Source: Glandiceps talaboti (Eukaryota > Hemichordata > Enteropneusta > Spengelidae). Taken from it: a stretch of 62,500 nucleotides of DNA. A model generated the notes under the pieces. The model saw nothing but the letters and a program-made list of their open reading frames with translations, was not told the DNA's origin and did no database searches. Both the position numbers and the translations under genes were made by a program. Of this stretch, positions 56,927-62,500 are shown one piece after another; position 1 is the first letter of the stretch, and every line of letters begins with the position of its first letter. The stretch lies in assembly GCF_964340395.1 (NCBI RefSeq), contig NC_135570.1, positions 14,062,822 to 14,125,321 on the forward strand, written 5' to 3'.

Positions 56927-57029
56927 GGCACTCGAATCATTGTGTATGATTTTTAAAAATATATCTATGTAAATAAGTCTTATTTACATACATATTTCTT
57001 TTTAAATCATACATAATGATTCGAGTGCC
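56927..57029. mobile_element. Hairpin element of about 103 bp, copy 1
   Basis: GGCACTCGAATCATTGTGTA TGATTT at the left pairs with AAATCATACATAATGATTCG AGTGCC at the right. The centre is AT-rich and itself nearly palindromic. It is the same family as 58002-58110. Confidence 0.9.
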
Positions 57030-57763
57030 AACGCCGATGGGGTTTTGCCCAAACGAATGAGTGTGGCGTCGAATTAAGAATGTATGTGATTAAAAACTAA
57101 AAAGTCTACAGCACATGGTATTCCCAGACGGTCTCCCATAATCGCATAAAAAGTTTATATAAATATGGAAGACTCCAAAACAAGAATAAAAGAAAAAGAA
57201 AATATAAGGATAGATTTAGTCTATAATGCTTTATCTGTTGCCAACATGAATGGAACGTGATCATGGTGCAAAATCGACGCTTAGTGCGCTCGCGACAGCT
57301 GACGCGCTGCATGCCGTGCTCGAGCTCAAACGCACCCTTTCATCAATGCAAATGGAAAGATACAACTTTTGACTATATCGCGACAATAAATCGAGAATTT
57401 TGATAATAATTGGTCTGTAATTTGGAACGGATATCTATTCCAAGGCAAACACGTGAACACCTGAGTTTACAAAGTCTACAACTGGCAACGCAAAGAATAT
57501 TGTAACAACAAGAAGCGGACGGAACAGTTGTGAAGAAACCAGAACGATTTAAAAGATTATGTGTGAATCAAACCCCTCTGATCAGGCAGAATAATCCTGA
57601 ATCAGATGATGGAAATATAGTTAGAATATAGAAATCGGATAGTCCACCCCAAGTTTAGATTTTATATCAATATAGTTTAGTAGACCTTAAATAGTTGTAA
57701 TAGTAAAACATGACATCATAGTCTAACTGCCTTATGAGAATGAAAGCTGAGACCGTATTGGAC
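57030..57763. other. Non-coding sequence
   Basis: No supported gene; the 68-residue minus-strand frame (57106-57312) has no motif. Confidence 0.4.
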
Positions 57764-57874
57764 GTAGTCTTGCTGCTTGACGTTCGGGCTTTCTTCCGAT
57801 ACGATATGTTAGCGGTGTTCGGTCGTGTGTCGTATTGTATCGGAAGAACATCCGAGGTCTAGCAGCTAGACTAT
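57764..57874. repeat. Hairpin-forming inverted repeat
   Basis: TAGTCTTGCTGCT ... TTCTTCCGATACGATA pairs with TGTATCGGAAGAA ... AGCAGCTAGACTA, with a few mismatches. Confidence 0.8.
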
Positions 57875-57900
57875 ATTGGACGTTGGTGGAGGTATGACCT

Positions 57901-57993
57901 TAGTCTAGCTCCTGACGACCGTGTTCCGATTTTACACGAAGTTATCTCATAACGTCGTGTAAAATCGGAACACGGTCGTCAGGAACTAGACTA
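57901..57993. repeat. Hairpin-forming inverted repeat with 39-bp arms
   Basis: TAGTCTAGCTCCTGACGACC GTGTTCCGATTTTACACGA pairs with its reverse complement after a 15-base loop (AGTTATCTCATAACG); one mismatch is visible. It shares the TAGTCTAG end motif with the preceding hairpin. Confidence 0.9.
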
Positions 57994-58001
57994 GTGTGAC
58001 T

Positions 58002-58110
58002 ACAGGCAATCGAATCAATCTGTATGATTTTTTTTAAAAAATGTATAGTAAATAAATAAATTTTGCTATACATTTTTTTTTAGTCATACAGATTGATTCG
58101 AGTGTCTGTG
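58002..58110. mobile_element. Hairpin element of about 109 bp, copy 2
   Basis: ACAGGCAATCGAATCAATCT GTATGA pairs with TCATACAGATTGATTCGAGT GTCTGT. Same termini (CGAATCA) and AT-rich centre as 56927-57029, but a different internal sequence. Confidence 0.9.
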
Positions 58111-58245
58111 AGTATGACCTCTACCGAGTATCCTCGAGTATATTCACTGCTATTTAATTATGCTTTTAATAAAAACACAACAAGCGCATCAACTTTGGCA
58201 AGTTTTTTCCACTATGCAAATATCGTAGATTCTGATTTGTGGATA

Positions 58246-58690
58246 ATTAACGAGTATAAAGTTGGCGTAAGATTCAGATTCAGATTCAGCTAGCGTCATA
58301 TTGAGCGTCAGATTCAGCGTCAGATCCGAAGACATCCGACAGACTCAATCAAACTTGAAATAATACTGTTGAGACTACAGGGAAAGATTCCGCTTCACAT
58401 CCTTTTGATGAAAGTTGACGCCAACTTTATACTCGTATTAACATGCACGGTACATTGTAAATCGTTACATAACATATTACTAGCCATTTGAATTTCAATC
58501 TGACAGATGATTGAGTCTGTCGGATGTCTTCGGATCTGACGCTGAATCTGACGCTGAATATGACGCTACCTGAATCTGAATCTGACGCCAACTTTATACT
58601 CGTCGAATAATAACATGCACGGTAATGCACGGTGCATTGTCAAATCGTTACATAACATATTACTAGCCATTTGAATTTCAATCTGACCAT
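58246..58690. repeat. Inverted plus direct repeat cluster
   Basis: GAGTATAAAGTTGGCGTAAG ATTCAGATTC ... CATCCGACAGACTCAATC at 58246-58345 is inverted at 58508-58603. In addition, CCAACTTTATACTCGT ... CATTTGAATTTCAATCTGAC is directly repeated at about 58430-58505 and 58588-58686. Confidence 0.8.
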
Positions 58691-58984
58691 GGAAGTATAA
58701 CTTCCATGATCTGACAGACATGACAGAATGACTCGCTGCTTGAACTCCAACCAATAACAAGGTCGTGTATATGGGTTTACCAGCGGTCAAACATTTTATA
58801 GTCAGAGTAAGGTAGGTTGGCTTGTTTTTTGTTTTGTTTTTCGTAAAATATCAGAGAAGTTGAGTTGTTCTTTTCTAAATGGCCTGATGCTTCAAGCTTC
58901 CACTGATTACTAGTGCGAGTTAAAAAAAAAAATCCGGTGCACAGCAAATGAATAAGTAGGTAGATAGTTGCCAGGATACAAATA

Positions 58985-59651
58985 TACGATGTGAACTCCA
59001 GACTGGTCGAAGTTTATGACTAACTGTGGTGGTATGGCTTCAGTGGCGATGACATCGGTGATGCGCTGAAGAAATTCTGCTTTCACTTCCTGGAAGTTGT
59101 TCGGTAGTTTCTTTGCCGCCTTCGCGCCTTTACGTTTAACGAATCCCATCCGCCGAAGGAGTGACTCGGACCATGTGCGGGTTACTTCGATCGGACCGCC
59201 AAATTCTTTCAGAAGGCCTCGGTTGTTCTGCATGACGATATCACGAGCAGCAGCCACTACTATGTTTTTGTTTACGATACCACCAGAGTCTCTCACGCTG
59301 TTGACATATACAGTTGAGGGCGTATGATTGGACGCGATCATCAAGGTCATCTAACAGCAGGGGCCGCCAACGTTCTGCATAAGGGAGGGCTGTAAGTGGC
59401 TCAAAGTTGGATTTCTGTCGTTGTTTGAGGTAGGCTGTTTTCATTGATCGGACCGTACTTTCGCTGATTTTTCTACCAAGTGATGTCGAATATCGTCTAA
59501 CTGCTTTAATATTGCCATTTTCTGCTGCAAACTTCCCGATTTCTGCTCGTATTTCGGCGCTGTAATGTTCATACGTATACTGGCCTCTCTTTCTCTTCAC
59601 ACCACGTGAATTAAGTTCGGAAAACCCCCTTGTGACCTCTTCATTAGCCAT
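58985..59651 (-). pseudogene. Pogo-like (Tc1/mariner superfamily) transposase remnant
   Basis: The minus strand from ATG 59651 encodes an N-terminal helix-turn-helix segment (EIRAEIGKFAAENGNIKAVR, RYSTSLGRKISESTVRSMK). A second frame then gives VRDSGGIVNKNIVVAAARDI, WSESLLRRMGFVKRKG and LVINFDQSGVHIV. This is the CENP-B/pogo order: DNA-binding domain, then the start of the DDE domain with its first catalytic Asp in NFDQSG. The frame breaks at 59297-59327, where about 16 extra bases (GCCCTCAACTGTATAT) appear. The sequence stops matching after HIV at about 58988, so the remaining catalytic residues are absent. CACATCGTATAT there could alternatively be read as a splice donor. Confidence 0.75.
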
Positions 59652-59858
59652 TGCTGTTTCAGTGGGATTAGCTGACGTCTTTGGATCGGGAAGACCAGGT
59701 TTTATATGTTACTGAAGCTGTATATGTGCATGGACTTCGAATAACATAACGCCACATGATGATATCGATAGAATTAGAAGGTAACGGAGTACTAGTACTT
59801 CACCTTGGACAGTCGGACAGTAGCTGAAAATCTCGTCAGAAACTACATTTGATTCACC

Positions 59859-59891
<33 letters not shown>

Positions 59892-59922
59892 CGTGTGTGT
59901 GTGTGTATGTGTGTGTGTGTGT
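59859..59922. repeat. (GT)n microsatellite upstream of the phosphatase gene
   Basis: GT repeat with a GCGCGCGTGCGT interruption. It ends about 75 bp before the predicted start codon and could lie in the promoter or 5' UTR. Confidence 0.9.
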
Positions 59923-59997
59923 GTTTAGTTGCATCAATTTATTTCATAACATGTTACTAATATTATTTTATTCAAAGAGGTAACTTGAATTGCAACA

Positions 59998-62414
59998 ATG
60001 GTGGAATGTACAGGTCTAGGTGAGATGACAAAGGCTTGCTGTATGGAACTGACGTCAGAGTTAATGCCTCACTTCATAGCCTCCATTGACACAGTCCTGT
60101 GTGATTGTGAGGGTGAGTTATCGGTGACTTGTGCTGTAGTTTTACGCCATCAACGTTAGTTCTGTGTGAGAGTGAGGTATGCCTAAGAATCAGTGACTAA
60201 TACAGGGTCTTGTGCCATCACAGACATTAGTGCTAGTCAAGCCGTTCTTGATTCCCACTGCAGGTAAAATTTGCCATTTTAAAACTCAGGATTTCTATCG
60301 ACGAATGAGATCAGCCACTGACCAACAAATCGAAGTACTTTCGTCACAATAAAATGTCGCGTGGATACATGGCTTCAATATTTATCTGATAACAATATTA
60401 TTTTACGAGTTGTAGTACTGCTGAAAAAAAACCTGCCGCGGTGTAAAGTGACGAACTAAACGTGTCTTCTAAATCGGGTTAAGATAGGTGGGATGATCGA
60501 TGAAGATTTTTTGGCAACTACGATTAACGTTTGCCATTTGTTTTATGTTTAGGGGTCATATGGAAAGGGTCGTCCTCCAAACACCCTGTGCCTGGTGCAA
60601 CTGAAGCGTTGGAAAAATTACGCAAAAGGGTAAGTGTCTAAGTGTCTGCAAACAGAACCGGACACGTCTATATATTGCTATAGTTGGGATTATGTGGACA
60701 TTATATCTGCAAGCTCGGAGCAATGAGAATGATTGAAATAGTCATCTGATGCCATTTACGCTTCAACCTTACTACAAAAGCTGTCATTGACTAAATACGA
60801 ATCACATGACCTCCCTTGGTAAGACTGTTATCTACAAGGTTATTAATGACCGCGCTTGAAGTGACTACTTACTTACCAAGAGTGAAGGATCGACGTCATA
60901 CACAATCGCGATGTTCGGTACATACATATATGTGAAGAAAAGGAAAATGTACGGTGACGTTCAATTCAATTCGTAACAGCGCCCTCGTTGTTTGAATCAT
61001 AGGTTGCATCTCCTTTCAAGTTCTTTCGTTTTCCACAATAATGTTGTTACGTTGCAGGGCAAGAAGATTTTTTTTGTTACAAACACGAACACCAAATCAA
61101 GGAAACAAATCTTACAGGAATTAATTAAACTTGGATTTCAAGCAAAGGAGGTATGGTGGTAAAATTACATTAAAAAATCATTTATTTAGATTTAGTCGAT
61201 TTAGATGTACTCTTTAAATCATTTTAAATCATTATAACGTTGCCATTTTTTTTACAGCCATACTTGTAATTGCAGTAGCTTTTGATTTATTTCAAATGTG
61301 AAGCGCCTATGAGCACTGTTGTGGATATACGGCGCTATATAATTGTTTATTATTATTATTATATTATTATTATTATTATTATTATTGCAGTGAGTGATCG
61401 TATTATGATGGGTTATGTCCGTGTATTCCTCTGGGAATTATAATATTTATGATTTAAAACAACAACAACAACAACAACAAACAAATAATAATAATAGTAA
61501 TACAGTATGAATCTGATTATAAAGAGCATCTGAAGGAACAGTTCTTTCAAATTGGATCATTGGTGTTTCTTCATTTAAAAAGTGGTCATATGGATGAGGA
61601 TTGGGTATTTATTTTGGATTTTTAATTTATTAAACAATTTTATCATGGCTTCCTAGTTGAAAAATCAATGTGAAACAACATAGACCAAGGCTGTGTTTGT
61701 AACTCAATTCAGTGCAAACAGCTCAAAAGTGTATAAAAGGTTTATTATTGCGTGTACAATAACAAAGATTTTACATATTTAGCAATCTTCTGCAATTTAT
61801 TGAGTTACAACCGAGGACTTTGCATATGTTGTTTCATATTTGATTTTTCAATTAGGAAGCCATGTTAAAATTGATTTATAAATTAAAAATCCAAAATAAA
61901 TACCCAATCCTCATCCATATGGCCACTTTGCTTTAAATACTTTTCTTTCAATTTTGTTTTATAACGTTTTGCAATTTTTGCTGATTAGTTTTACCCTGTA
62001 GTGAAAAATACACTAAACGTCCATATGAAATGTCAATTACCTCCTCCACTAGTTTTTTGTGGCACTGTTTACATTGGATTGATGTCCATGTGTAAACAGT
62101 TTTGAAATAGACAGTCCAAATTGTACATTTGTGGGATGTTTATAGAAATTTGGTCACTCAGCAAATATGCTTCTGCTTAGTAAGTGCGACTACTTAACAT
62201 TTGAATGAAAGAATACAACTCACGCATGCGCACTGTATTGTCTCAGTTTTATTTTTTTGTTTCCTGGTGCTAGGAGGAGATTGTGTGCACGTCCTTCGCA
62301 GCTGCCGCCTACCTTAAACATAGTGTAACATTTGAGGGTAAAGTTTACCTGGTTGGCAGTGTCGGATTGGCTGAAGAATTAGAATTGGCGGGAATTCAAT
62401 ATATCGGATTAGGA
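59998..62414 (+). CDS. PGP/PDXP-family HAD phosphatase, first four exons (gene continues past the window)
   Basis: Exons 59998-60112, 60553-60629, 61058-61150 and 62274-62414 join in frame (phases 1,0,0) and encode 142 residues. A GTAAGA donor after the last shows that more follows. The family removes phosphate from phosphoglycolate, glycerol-3-phosphate or pyridoxal phosphate in the cytosol, using an aspartyl-phosphate. Motif I is VLCDCEGVIW (residues 33-42): Asp36 is the nucleophile, but the usual second Asp (DCDGV) is Glu38. Motif II is FFVTNTNTKSRK, where family members normally have TNNS. The later stretch YLVGSVGLAEELELAGIQYI GLG matches the cap-proximal segment of this family. The Mg-binding motif III and the cap lie beyond the window, so PGP cannot be told from PDXP. 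The Glu38 change may alter catalysis or be a lineage variant. Confidence 0.85.
61295..61385 (+). mobile_element. SINE-like 3' tail
   Basis: GTGAAGCGCCTATGAGCACT ... GGCGCTATATAATTGTTT followed by (TTA)n. The GGCGCTATATAA plus TTA-repeat ending is common at the 3' end of several metazoan SINE/LINE families. The 5' boundary was not identified. Confidence 0.45.
61573..61937. mobile_element. Fold-back element of about 365 bp in intron 3 of the phosphatase gene
   Basis: AGTGGTCATATGGATGAGGA TTGGGTATTTATTTTGGATT at the left pairs with AATCCAAAATAAATACCCAA TCCTCATCCATATGGCCACT at the right. Pairing continues inward, e.g. ATGGCTTCCTAGTTGAAAAA TC with GATTTTTCAATTAGGAAGCC AT. Arms are at least 120 bp. 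No coding capacity. Confidence 0.92.
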
Positions 62415-62500
62415 GTAAGAAATTGAATACATTGTTTTGTGTATATTTGTGTTTTATTATTATTAGAGTTTATTTAATCTCGATATTTAATCTTGAGCCA

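Overview
This window is nuclear DNA from an animal. The genes have short exons and GT-AG introns. I see no bacterial operons, CRISPR arrays or rRNA/tRNA genes. The protein families (cytosolic sulfotransferase, a PGP/PDXP-type HAD phosphatase, an UNC5-like Death domain, a CaRF/MULE-type protein, a Penelope-like element, a CR1-like LINE and a pogo-like transposase) suggest a marine invertebrate, perhaps a hemichordate or cephalochordate. The species is a guess. Most of the window is repeats, and true coding sequence is only a few percent.

Layout. 0-9 kb: microsatellites, a dispersed repeat with CRE-like sites, and a tandem array of about 945-bp units with internal fold-back arms. 9-12.7 kb: a minus-strand, three-exon gene for a predicted tail-anchored Death-domain protein, with a fold-back element in one intron. 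13-20.3 kb: three and a fraction copies of a repeat of about 2.3 kb, each with a nested palindromic element. 21.4-25.9 kb: a run of fold-back structures, one with 157-bp arms that look identical. 26-29.6 kb: a minus-strand LINE split by a 1.8-kb segment holding a cysteine-rich ORF. 29.7-36.5 kb: (ACAT)n arrays around a Penelope-like retroelement that is itself interrupted by a 2,482-bp DNA transposon with TTA target duplications. 37-41.7 kb: a 32-bp minisatellite of roughly 140 copies. 41.9-45.3 kb: a broken CaRF/MULE-like gene. 45.9-46.2 kb: a possible two-exon gene for a 57-residue protein. 47.0-47.8 kb: an inverted copy of the repeat at 0.7-1.7 kb. 48.5-55.3 kb: a complete seven-exon sulfotransferase gene (336 aa). 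55.8-59.7 kb: an inverted copy of the 945-bp unit, several hairpin elements and a pogo-like pseudogene. 60.0-62.4 kb: the first four exons of a PGP/PDXP-family phosphatase gene that runs off the window.

The host genes (Death-domain, small ORF, sulfotransferase, HAD phosphatase) show no evident shared pathway. The main theme is heavy, nested colonisation by fold-back, DNA-transposon, LINE and Penelope elements together with simple repeats. I found no defence system or gene cluster. The most notable items are the tail-anchored Death-domain gene, the Asp-to-Glu change in the phosphatase catalytic motif, the nested Penelope/DNA-transposon insertion, and CRE palindromes carried by a dispersed repeat. 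All exon boundaries come from reading splice signals and reading frame by eye; no transcript data were available.
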